DNA of 64,000 bases, from the NCBI RefSeq assembly GCF_902859825.1, contig NZ_CADIKB010000016.1, positions 1 through 64,000 on the forward strand, given 5' to 3'. A program made the translations under genes and the position numbers. The DNA comes from Paraburkholderia phenoliruptrix. GTDB taxonomy: Bacteria; Pseudomonadota; Gammaproteobacteria; Burkholderiales; Burkholderiaceae. Shown here in pieces: positions 27,597 to 35,468 of this stretch (the first letter of the stretch is position 1; every line of letters starts with the position of its first letter). Below the pieces are notes generated by a model. That model ran no database searches. It was not told the DNA's origin and saw only the letters and a list, made by a program, of their open reading frames with translations.

Positions 27597-28505
27597 ATGG
27601 AACTGAAGCAGATCCAGTACTTCATCGCGCTTTTCGAAGAAGGCACCGTCACGCGCGCCGCCAGGCGGCTCAACATTGCGCAACCGGCGCTCAGCATGCA
27701 GATCGCCAAGCTCGAAACGGAGATCCGGCAGAAGCTCTTCGAGCGCGGGCCGCACGGCATGGCGCCGACCGAAGCCGCACGGCTGATGTACCGCCTTTAC
27801 ACGCCGATCATGCGCGACATCGATCACGCACGCGAGCACCTGAGTCGTCGCGATGTCATCGTGACAGGCCGCGTGTCGCTGGGGATGGTGTCGTCGGAGG
27901 CGCAGAGCGTGTTGCCCGAATCGCTCGCCCGATTCGATGCGCTTTTCCCGCAAGTGGAAGTCTCCGTCGCCGATGGCTTCAGCGCACAACTGATCGACGC
28001 CGTCGAATCCGGCCGGCTCGATGCCGCCATCATCAACAAGCCGCGCGGACGGCTGACGCTCCACGTAGAGCCTTTGCTCGTAGAAGAAATGGTGCTGGTG
28101 ACCAGCGTCGCGCACGGCCCAACGCTGCCCGACGAAATCGATCTCACGCAACAGTCCGGCATCGAATTCGTCCTGCCCACACGCCGCAACGGCCTGCGAG
28201 GCGCGCTCGATGCCGCGCTGATGGCGGCTGACGTCGTCGTCAAGCCGAAGTTCGAGATCGATCTGCTCAGCACCATCGTTCAGTTCGTTGAGCAAAGCCA
28301 TGTCGCAACAATCCTGCCGCGCGTCGTCGTGCAGGCGAAAGTGGACGAAGGACGCTTGCGCGCACGCACGATCGCGTCGCCGCCGATCGTGCGTCACATC
28401 ATTCAGGTCACGCATCCGAAGCGGCCGATCGGGCCGGCCGCCCAGGCGTTGATCGCCATCATCACCGAGGAGATCCGGCGCGTGACGGCAGGATCGCTCG
28501 AATGA
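27597..28505 (+). CDS. hmfR: LysR-family regulator of the furan cluster
   Basis: A 302-residue LysR regulator. The N-terminal winged helix (MELKQIQYFIALFEEGTVTRAARRLNIAQPALSMQIAKLE) is followed by a periplasmic-binding-like effector domain. It is a close paralogue of the LysR at 40890-41834; long stretches such as DAAIINKPRGRLTL are almost the same. The two genes bracket the furan operon, which matches the two LysR genes (hmfR1, hmfR2) of the Cupriavidus basilensis hmf loci. The ATG at 27597 is set by homology. Its stop lies five bases from the stop of the convergent MFS gene. Confidence 0.85.
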   Translation: MELKQIQYFIALFEEGTVTRAARRLNIAQPALSMQIAKLETEIRQKLFERGPHGMAPTEAARLMYRLYTPIMRDIDHAREHLSRRDVIVTGRVSLGMVSSEAQSVLPESLARFDALFPQVEVSVADGFSAQLIDAVESGRLDAAIINKPRGRLTLHVEPLLVEEMVLVTSVAHGPTLPDEIDLTQQSGIEFVLPTRRNGLRGALDAALMAADVVVKPKFEIDLLSTIVQFVEQSHVATILPRVVVQAKVDEGRLRARTIASPPIVRHIIQVTHPKRPIGPAAQALIAIITEEIRRVTAGSLE

Positions 28506-28510
28506 GTCGA

Positions 28511-29887
28511 TCAGGAAGGTGTGCGCGCCGAGCCGTTGTCGAGCTTGCCGAGCGTCTCCGGCACCACGAACGCGCCGATGAGAAAGATCACGCTGATTGC
28601 ACCGACGAAGATGGAGAGCGTCGACGGCAACTGGCCCGCATCCTTCGCGACGAGCGAGACGAATGTCGGCATCATTCCGCCGATCGCGAAGCCGATATTC
28701 CACGAAAGACCCGTACCCGTCGCGCGGATCGCGGTCGGGAAGCGCTCGTTCAGGAAGATCAGCACGGGCGCATAACCCGCGCTGCCGAGCGCGGAAAGCA
28801 GCACCGCGTAGACGCCGACCATCGTGATGCTTTGCGCCGTCGGCAGCAGCAGGAACAGGCCGGGCAGCGCCACGAGCCGGATCATGCCGATCCAGATGAA
28901 CGCGCCCTTGCGGCCGATGAACGTGCTGATGTGCCCCGCCGCGACCGACGCGATCACCACGGCCACGCTGCAGATCATCAGGATCGCGGCGGCCGCGCCG
29001 TTCGGCGCATGACTCACGACTTTGAGGAAGGTCGGCAGATAGCCCGACGTGAGGTAGTAGCCGCTGCCGCCGCCGATAGTCAGCAGCAGATTGACGAACA
29101 GCACGCTGCGATAGTCACGCGAGAACAGCGTGCGGATCGGCGAGCGCGCCACTTCGACGGTCGCGCTTTTCAATTGCGCGGCGGCCTTCGCGGCCTTCTC
29201 GGCGGCAAGCTTCTTCCAGAGCGGCGATTCTTCCAGACTGTTGAACACGAAGAAGCCGAGCAGCGAACTCACGATACCCGTGAAGAACATGCAGCGCCAG
29301 CCCCACACGTCGAATGCATTGCCGGGAAACAGCGAGGACATCGCCAGATAGGTAACCGACGCGAGCAGCGCGCCGAGTCCCGCGCCGCCGCCGCCGATCA
29401 GCCCCGACACCGCGCCGCGATACTTCGGTGCGACGGACTCGGTACCGATGGTATGCGTGGATGCAACCACGCCGCCGACGAACACACCCTGCACGAGACG
29501 CAGCAGCAGAAACAACACCGGCGCGGCGATGCCCGCCTGCGCGACCGTCGGCAGCGCGCCGAAGGCCGCCGTCGACACGCCGACGCCGACAACCGCGACG
29601 ATCATCGCGCCCTTGCGGCCGTGACGGTCCGCGTAAGAGCCGAAGAGCGCGGAGCCGAGCGGCCGCATCAATAGCGTCACCGCAAACGACGCGTAAACAG
29701 CGGCGAGCGAAAGCATCGCGTGCTCGGACGGGAAGAACAGACGCCCGACGATCGGCGCGACGTACAACAACACGAACAGGTCGAACAGATCGAGCGCCCA
29801 GCCCATGCACGACGCCATCACCGCGCCCATGATCTGCCGCTGATTAACCGGGAGCACGGTGGCCCCGTCTTGCGCTGCTACAGACAT
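28511..29887 (-). CDS. hmfT: MFS transporter, probable furan-acid uptake (HmfT-like)
   Basis: A 458-residue carrier with 12 helices of the metabolite:H+ symporter type. It contains GWALDLFDLFVLLYVAPIVGRLFFP in helix 1, GSALFGSYADRHGRKGAMIVAV in the helix 2-3 loop and LNERFPTAIRATGTGLSWNIGFAIGG. It is the last gene of the hmf operon, 67 bases after hmfH, as expected for uptake of furoate or related acids. The start at 29887 (MSVAAQDG) is chosen because AAGGAG lies six bases upstream; an in-frame ATG at 29893 would overlap that site. Confidence 0.82.
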   Translation of the reverse strand: MSVAAQDGATVLPVNQRQIMGAVMASCMGWALDLFDLFVLLYVAPIVGRLFFPSEHAMLSLAAVYASFAVTLLMRPLGSALFGSYADRHGRKGAMIVAVVGVGVSTAAFGALPTVAQAGIAAPVLFLLLRLVQGVFVGGVVASTHTIGTESVAPKYRGAVSGLIGGGGAGLGALLASVTYLAMSSLFPGNAFDVWGWRCMFFTGIVSSLLGFFVFNSLEESPLWKKLAAEKAAKAAAQLKSATVEVARSPIRTLFSRDYRSVLFVNLLLTIGGGSGYYLTSGYLPTFLKVVSHAPNGAAAAILMICSVAVVIASVAAGHISTFIGRKGAFIWIGMIRLVALPGLFLLLPTAQSITMVGVYAVLLSALGSAGYAPVLIFLNERFPTAIRATGTGLSWNIGFAIGGMMPTFVSLVAKDAGQLPSTLSIFVGAISVIFLIGAFVVPETLGKLDNGSARTPS

Positions 29888-29954
29888 TTGCATCTCCTTG
29901 TGTGTCACAGGCACGCTTTGTTGGGTGCGCGCTCTTGTCGAGGTTGAAAAATCG

Positions 29955-31676
29955 TCAGTGGGCCGCGGCGAACGGCATTGCCACGCCCGCCCGTCGCTCG
30001 GCAACCATCGCATCGGCGATTTTCTCGGCGATCATGATGGTCGGTATGTTCGTATTCGCCGATGGCAGCCGCGGCATCAGCGAGGCATCCACCACGCGCA
30101 GCCCTCGTGTGCCTCGCACACGGCCCTGCGTGTCGGTCACGGCGTCGCGCTCGTGTGCGCCGCCCATGCGGCAGGTGCCGCTCGCATGCCACACGCCGAA
30201 CACGTTCGCGCGGATGAAATCGGCGAGCGCGCGGTCGTCGTGGATCAGCGAAGTCATCTTCAGGCCGCGCGTGAAGAAGCGTTCGACCAGTAGACGCCGC
30301 AGCGGCGGCGGTGTGTCGAGCAACGCGCCGAGGATCGAAGTCATAAGCGCATTGCCTTCGCCGACCTTGCTCAGCGCCTTCACGCGCGGCGAGAAAGCGG
30401 CCGGGAAGAAGTCGCGCGAATCGCGTCCCAGGCCCGACGCATCGACGATGCGCGCCAGCATCCGCACGCCGGCGGCGAGCCGTTGCAGATCGCGTTCGTC
30501 GTCGAGCAGATTCAGATCGACGCGCGGCGCAACCGTCGCGTCGGGCGACGCCAGTTGCACGCGGCCCAGTGAATAGGGCCGGTTGCACCACAGGAAAAAG
30601 AGGCCGAGCCGGTTGCCGAGCGCATGCCACGCTGCGCGCGTCGCGCTCGACAAATACAGATCCGACTCGTCGCAGCCCGCGACGCCCGAACTCATGCGCG
30701 CGGCCATCATGCTCGCGCGGCGTCGCGCAAGCGGCATCCGAAAGCGCGGCTCGAGAAAATGACAGAACGTGAGCGACGGATGATCCTGCAGATTGCGCCC
30801 GACGCCCGGCAGATCCACCGTACACGGAATGCCCATCGCCGCGAGTGGGCGCGCATCGCCGATGCCGGCGCGCATCAGCATGGCGGGCGACTGCAATGCG
30901 CCCGCGCTCAGCACCACTTCGCCCGCATCGAAAGCCACGCGCTCGCCGTTCGCCGCAATCGCGACGACGCCGCGCGCCGTCGCGCCTTCCATCACGATGC
31001 GCTCCACGCGCAGATTCGAATAGATGTTCAGATTCGAGCGCTTGCGCGCGGCTTCGTCGAGATAGGCGATGGCCGTCGACACGCGCTTATCGTCGATATT
31101 CGAGAACGCGCCCGGAAAGAACCCGTCGCCGAATTCGCCATTCTGGTCCTGAAGTTCGGCGAAGCCGTTCGCGCGCAAACCCTTCGCGAATGCATGACAG
31201 AACGCTGGCCAGTCGCTCGGCATGATGCGGCGGATCGGCACGGGACCGTCGGTGCCGTGCAAGGGGCCGCCTGGAAAGTCCACATCGCGTTCGAGCTTGC
31301 GAAAATACGGCAGCACGTCCCGCCACGACCAGCCTTCGGCGCCGTTCGCGGCCCATTCGTCGTAGTCGCGCGGCAGGCCGCGATTGGCCGACTGCACGTT
31401 GATGCTCGAGCCGCCGCCCATCACGCGGCCCTGCTCGTAGACGCGCGGCGCGGCCTGCTGCGTGGCCTTCGCCTCCAGATCGGGCCAGATGTACGTGTCG
31501 CCGCAGAAGACGGGCATGGGATAGCTGTCGAGAATCGCCGCGGGCACCGCGCCCGGCGGCGTGTCGGCGCCCGCCTCGATCAGCGCGACGCGCACCGACG
31601 GCTCTGCCGACAGTCGATGCGCAAGTACGCATCCTGCCGAGCCGCCGCCTACGATCACGTAGTCGAAGCGATCCAT
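29955..31676 (-). CDS. hmfH: GMC-family HMF/furfural oxidoreductase
   Basis: A 573-residue FAD-dependent glucose-methanol-choline oxidoreductase. Family marks are DYVIVGGGSAGCVLAHRLS for FAD binding, GRVMGGGSSINVQ, SAGALQSPAMLMRAGIGD and the catalytic His region VWHASGTCRMGG. In this context it should oxidise 5-hydroxymethylfurfural stepwise to 2,5-furandicarboxylate, and furfural to 2-furoate, using oxygen or another acceptor. GMC proteins elsewhere act on choline or other alcohols, so the assignment rests on the surrounding hmf genes. hmfE ends 50 bases upstream. Confidence 0.85.
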   Translation of the reverse strand: MDRFDYVIVGGGSAGCVLAHRLSAEPSVRVALIEAGADTPPGAVPAAILDSYPMPVFCGDTYIWPDLEAKATQQAAPRVYEQGRVMGGGSSINVQSANRGLPRDYDEWAANGAEGWSWRDVLPYFRKLERDVDFPGGPLHGTDGPVPIRRIMPSDWPAFCHAFAKGLRANGFAELQDQNGEFGDGFFPGAFSNIDDKRVSTAIAYLDEAARKRSNLNIYSNLRVERIVMEGATARGVVAIAANGERVAFDAGEVVLSAGALQSPAMLMRAGIGDARPLAAMGIPCTVDLPGVGRNLQDHPSLTFCHFLEPRFRMPLARRRASMMAARMSSGVAGCDESDLYLSSATRAAWHALGNRLGLFFLWCNRPYSLGRVQLASPDATVAPRVDLNLLDDERDLQRLAAGVRMLARIVDASGLGRDSRDFFPAAFSPRVKALSKVGEGNALMTSILGALLDTPPPLRRLLVERFFTRGLKMTSLIHDDRALADFIRANVFGVWHASGTCRMGGAHERDAVTDTQGRVRGTRGLRVVDASLMPRLPSANTNIPTIMIAEKIADAMVAERRAGVAMPFAAAH

Positions 31677-31726
31677 CGCGTTGTCTCCTCCTGTCTCGTT
31701 CGCCGCGCGGCGTGTCAGGTATCAGC

Positions 31727-32533
31727 TCAGCTGCCGCGAAACACCGGCTTGCGCTTGCCATGAAACGCTTCGACGCCTTCGCGGAAATCGTCCGACGCGC
31801 GCAGACGGCTATAGCAATGTCCTTCGAGCTCGATCGCGATCGACAAGGGCGCGTCTTCCGAATCGTTCAGAAGCTTCTTCGCGGTACGTTGCGCGAGCGG
31901 CGAGAATGCACGCAGTTCGTCGACGAGCGCATCCGTTGCCGATTCCAGTTCGGCGTCAGCGACGCAATCGACCGCGATGCCCCACTCGTACGCTTCTTTG
32001 CCCGGAATGCGGCGCGAGCGCATCACGATGTCCTTCGTGCGGCCGATGCCGACCATCGACTGCAAACGCGCCGAGCCGCCCGAGCCGGGAATCTGGCCGA
32101 GCTTCTGCTCCGGCAGCGCATAGAACGTCGTATCGGTGACAATGCGGAAATCGCACGCCAGCGACAACTCGAAGCCCACGCCGAAGCAGAAGCCGCGATT
32201 GGCCGCGATCACCGGTTTAGAGCACCGCGCGGGCGCTGCGATGTTCCAGGCGAGCTTCGATACGTGCTCCGGCGAGGCCTCCAGAAAGCCCTTGATGTCA
32301 CCGCCGCTCGAAAAGTGCTCGCCTTTCGCGCGCACGACGATCACGCGCACGCGCTCGTCTTCGTCGAGGGCCTCGAAGACGGCGCGCAACTGCTCGCGTG
32401 CGTGCATCGAAATGACGTTGAACGGCGGCCGATGCAGGATGATGTCGGCGCGCTCGCGCTGCGCGTCGATGTCGACCGAGAAGCCGTCAAGGTCTTGCAG
32501 CAGGGTCTGGCCGCGATGGTTGAGATCACTCAT
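31727..32533 (-). CDS. hmfE: Enoyl-CoA hydratase-family 2-oxoglutaryl-CoA-forming enzyme
   Basis: A 268-residue crotonase-fold protein with the oxyanion elements KGEHFSSGGDIKGF and KPVIAANRGFCFGVGFELSLACD. In the hmf pathway HmfE takes the hydroxylated furoyl-CoA (in its lactone form) to 2-oxoglutaryl-CoA and on to 2-oxoglutarate. The ATG at 32533 has AAGGAG nine bases upstream and comes four bases after the hmfD stop, so translation is probably coupled. A longer frame to 32872 is a shadow of hmfD. Confidence 0.83.
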   Translation of the reverse strand: MSDLNHRGQTLLQDLDGFSVDIDAQRERADIILHRPPFNVISMHAREQLRAVFEALDEDERVRVIVVRAKGEHFSSGGDIKGFLEASPEHVSKLAWNIAAPARCSKPVIAANRGFCFGVGFELSLACDFRIVTDTTFYALPEQKLGQIPGSGGSARLQSMVGIGRTKDIVMRSRRIPGKEAYEWGIAVDCVADAELESATDALVDELRAFSPLAQRTAKKLLNDSEDAPLSIAIELEGHCYSRLRASDDFREGVEAFHGKRKPVFRGS

Positions 32534-32537
32534 TGTG

Positions 32538-34121
32538 TTACTCCTTGGTGGTTTCTGAAGGCTGCGCGGCCTGCCCGTTCGAATCGGGCGTGTACTCGCC
32601 CGCTTGCAGCTTGCGGCGCAGAATCTTGCCGACCGGCGACTTCGGAATGTCGTCGACGAACACGTAGTCGCGCGGGCGCTTGAAGTTGACGAGGTTCGAC
32701 CGGCGGCACCATGCATCGAGCGCAGCGGAATCGACGTGCTCGCGGCGCTTGATGAATGCAACCACGCGCTGGCCCCAGCGCTCGTCCTTGACACCCGCGA
32801 CCGCGACTTCATCGACGGCGGGATGCAGCGACAACACCGATTCGATATCCACCGGCGAGATGTTTTCTCCACCGCTGATGATCATGTCGTCGACGCGGCC
32901 CGTCACGTACAGATCGCCGTCGCGGTCGAGATAGCCTGTGTCCCCGGTGAAGTACCAGCCCTCGCGCAGGCACTTCGCATCCGCGTCCGGGCGATTCCAG
33001 TAGCCTTCGAAGGCTTCGTCGCCGAGCAGGTCCACGATGATCTGCCCTTCTTCGCCGACCTCGGCGATTTCATCGGGCGAGAGCGCATCGAGCCTGACGA
33101 CGCGCAGCCGCGTATTGATGCCCGCGCGGCCCGCGCTGCCGGGCTTTCTTGTCGCGTCCTGATCGATGCTGAACGTGTAGACCTCGGACGAGCCGTAGTG
33201 ATTGACGAAGAGCTCCGGCTCGAACGCGGCCGAGAGGCGCTTGAGCAGGCCGTCGTTCATCGGTGCGCCCGCGAAGCCGAGCTTTCTGACCGACGACGTG
33301 TCCGTGTTCGCGAACGCGCTGTCGGCAAGCAGATCGTGATAGAGCGTCGGCACGAGGTAGAGACAGGTAAGCGCGTACTTCGAGATGCATTCGAGCGCGA
33401 GCTTCGCGTTCCAGCGCCGCACGCAGACGAAAAGACCATCGACGAGCGCCATGGCGAGCAGCGAGCGCACCCCCATCGTGTGATAAAGCGGCATCACGCC
33501 GAGCGACCGTTCGCCGCGCCTGTACAGGTTCTGCGCGACGTGCGCGAGCGCTCCCGCGCGTTCATGCCGATGCCGGCGCGGCACGCCCTTGCCTTTGCCC
33601 GTCGTGCCGGACGTGTAGAGGATTAGCGAGATGTCGTCGGCGCTGGCGTGCGCCGCATCGCTCACGTCGTTCACGTCGCCGCTACGCGTTCGTTCGGCGA
33701 TGAGCGCATCGAAGCGGGTGGTGCGGCCGGGCGCGTCGTCGAGTCCGACGCGCGGCACGTTTTGCGCAGCGGCGCTCTGCGTGACGGAATCGGCGCTGAC
33801 GGGTTCGTAGACGATCGCCTTCGCCCCCGCGTCGGTCACGCAGTAGTCGACTTCTTCCGGCTTTGCGCGCCAGTTGAGCGGCACGATCACGATGCCCGCA
33901 AACTGCCCGGCCCAATGCAGCGTCGCCATTTCCCAGCGGTTTTGCAGCACGACGAGCAGCCGGTCGCCGCGTTGCAGGCCGAGCCCGCGCAGGCCATCTG
34001 CGACATTCAGGATGATGCGATGCCACTGCGCGTACGTCAGTTGCACATCGCCATCCACGAGCGCGAGCGCGTTCGGACTGCGCTCGACGCTTTGCAAAAA
34101 CGTGCGGCCGAGATCAAGCAT
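32538..34121 (-). CDS. hmfD: 2-Furoyl-CoA synthetase (AMP-forming acyl-CoA ligase)
   Basis: A 527-residue adenylate-forming ligase. The core motifs are ILYTSGTTGKGKGVP (P-loop-like, with Gly where Pro is common), FVNHYGSSEVYTF, GWYFTGDTGYLDRDGDLYVTGRVDDMIISGGENISP and the C-terminal lysine motif PKSPVGKILRRKL. It should activate 2-furoate with ATP and CoA. hmfC overlaps it on the upstream side: the hmfC stop at 34114 lies inside the first codons of this gene. The ATG at 34121 fits the family's start MLDLGRTFLQ. Confidence 0.87.
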   Translation of the reverse strand: MLDLGRTFLQSVERSPNALALVDGDVQLTYAQWHRIILNVADGLRGLGLQRGDRLLVVLQNRWEMATLHWAGQFAGIVIVPLNWRAKPEEVDYCVTDAGAKAIVYEPVSADSVTQSAAAQNVPRVGLDDAPGRTTRFDALIAERTRSGDVNDVSDAAHASADDISLILYTSGTTGKGKGVPRRHRHERAGALAHVAQNLYRRGERSLGVMPLYHTMGVRSLLAMALVDGLFVCVRRWNAKLALECISKYALTCLYLVPTLYHDLLADSAFANTDTSSVRKLGFAGAPMNDGLLKRLSAAFEPELFVNHYGSSEVYTFSIDQDATRKPGSAGRAGINTRLRVVRLDALSPDEIAEVGEEGQIIVDLLGDEAFEGYWNRPDADAKCLREGWYFTGDTGYLDRDGDLYVTGRVDDMIISGGENISPVDIESVLSLHPAVDEVAVAGVKDERWGQRVVAFIKRREHVDSAALDAWCRRSNLVNFKRPRDYVFVDDIPKSPVGKILRRKLQAGEYTPDSNGQAAQPSETTKE

Positions 34122-34650
34122 GTTCGACCTCTTGCGTGCTTGCCTCGGCCCGGCGGCGCGCCGCCACATCGAGCACGGCGGCTACGATCGGCGTGTAGCC
34201 CGTGCAGCGGCAGATGTGGCCCGACAGCATTTCGCGCACTTGCGCCTCGGTCGGATCGGGCACGCGTTGCAGATAATCCGCGCAGGACATGAGGATGCCC
34301 GCCGTGCAGAAGCCGCACTGCAGCGCGTGATGCCGCTGGAACGCCTGCTGCAGGTCGCCGAGCGTCTGACCGGGCGCAAGGCCTTCGACGGTATCGATAT
34401 GCCGCCCATCGGCCTGCACCGCGAGCATCAGGCACGAGCGCACTGCGACGCCGTCGACCTGCACGGTACAGGCGCCGCACACGCCATGTTCGCAGCCGAC
34501 GTGCGTGCCCGTCGCGCCGAGTTCGTGCCGGATGAAGTCCGACAGCAGTTCGCGCGGCTCGCAGTAGCCGCTTCGTTCGCGGCCGTTCAGCGTCAGCGCG
34601 ATGCGCTGCGCTTTGCCGTGCCGCATGAGGGTGTCTGACATCTTGCTCAC
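34114..34650 (-). CDS. hmfC: 2-Furoyl-CoA dehydrogenase 2Fe-2S subunit
   Basis: A 178-residue iron-sulfur subunit of a xanthine oxidase-family hydroxylase. Counted from the inner Met at 34641, Cys50, 55, 58 and 70 bind the plant-type cluster (CEHGVCGAC...C). Cys109, 112, 144 and 146 bind the second cluster (CGFC...CRC). It passes electrons from the molybdenum site to the FAD subunit. The GTG at 34650 is the likely start: GAGGAGG precedes it and GTGA overlaps the hmfB stop by four bases, the usual coupling. The ATG at 34641 has no well-placed site. Confidence 0.88.
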   Translation of the reverse strand: MSKMSDTLMRHGKAQRIALTLNGRERSGYCEPRELLSDFIRHELGATGTHVGCEHGVCGACTVQVDGVAVRSCLMLAVQADGRHIDTVEGLAPGQTLGDLQQAFQRHHALQCGFCTAGILMSCADYLQRVPDPTEAQVREMLSGHICRCTGYTPIVAAVLDVAARRRAEASTQEVEHA

Positions 34651-35468
34651 TTTGCCTCCTCGATCACGCGCCATCCGAGTTGCCGGACCAGATTCCGGCG
34701 ATATTTCGCGCTGATGTGCGCATCGTCCTGCGCGTTCAGTTTCCAGCTCAAATCGTTCAGTGCGCCGCGCAGGTCGTCGCCCTGCAGACGCGGCCATTGC
34801 TCCCGCACGGGCCGGTCCGCGACACCGCCGACCGCAATACGGATCGACTCGTCGGTGACCACAGCCGCGCACGCGACGATCGCAAAATCGCCGTGTCGCG
34901 CAGAAAACTCCGCGAACGCGTAGCGCTCGCCTGCCTTGCGCAGCGGGAAGCGCACCGCTTCGACGAGTTCGTCGGGCTCGCGCGCGGTCATCAGCATTCC
35001 CTGAAAGAAGTCCTGCGCGGCGAGCGTGCGGCGCCTCTTTCGCGAGCGCAGCATCACGTCGCCGCCGAGCGCCGCAAGCACGAGTGGCAACTCCGCGCTC
35101 GGGTCCGCATGCGCGATCGATCCGCACACGGTGCCGCGATTGCGGATCTGAAAGTGCGAGATATGCGGGAAGGCCATCGCGAGCAGCGGCGTTTCGTCGG
35201 CGAGCGTGCTGCGCCATTCGACGCTGCCTTGCGTCGCCGCGGCGCTCACGACGAGATGCCCCGCCTGCCTGTCCGGGCGCACGGCATCGAGTTCGGCGGT
35301 GCGCGAGATATCGACGAGCACCTTCGGCTGCGCGAGCCGCATGTTGAGCACGGCCATCAGCGACTGGCCGCCCGCCAGCACGCGCGCGTCTTCGCCGTAT
35401 TGCGCGAGCGCGTCGAGCGCGTCTTGCGCGGTCATCGCGCGCAGGTAATCGAACGGTGCGGGCTTCAT
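34647..35468 (-). CDS. hmfB: 2-Furoyl-CoA dehydrogenase FAD-binding subunit
   Basis: A 273-residue FAD subunit of the CoxM/medium-subunit type. The flavin-binding motifs are ARVLAGGQSLMAVLNMRLAQP and RNRGTVCGSIAHADPSAELPLVL. It takes electrons from the 2Fe-2S centres of HmfC and hands them to an acceptor. The ATG at 35468 has AGGAGG six bases upstream and overlaps the hmfA stop as ATGA. The much longer open frame in this register up to 37658 is antisense-like shadow of hmfA and is not coding. Confidence 0.88.
   Translation of the reverse strand: MKPAPFDYLRAMTAQDALDALAQYGEDARVLAGGQSLMAVLNMRLAQPKVLVDISRTAELDAVRPDRQAGHLVVSAAATQGSVEWRSTLADETPLLAMAFPHISHFQIRNRGTVCGSIAHADPSAELPLVLAALGGDVMLRSRKRRRTLAAQDFFQGMLMTAREPDELVEAVRFPLRKAGERYAFAEFSARHGDFAIVACAAVVTDESIRIAVGGVADRPVREQWPRLQGDDLRGALNDLSWKLNAQDDAHISAKYRRNLVRQLGWRVIEEAK

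Noticed and set aside
28502..29674. A 390-codon plus-strand frame opposite the MFS gene of the furan operon
   Set aside because: Composition is extreme (Arg, His, Asp, Glu) with no motif, and the opposite strand encodes a convincing transporter.
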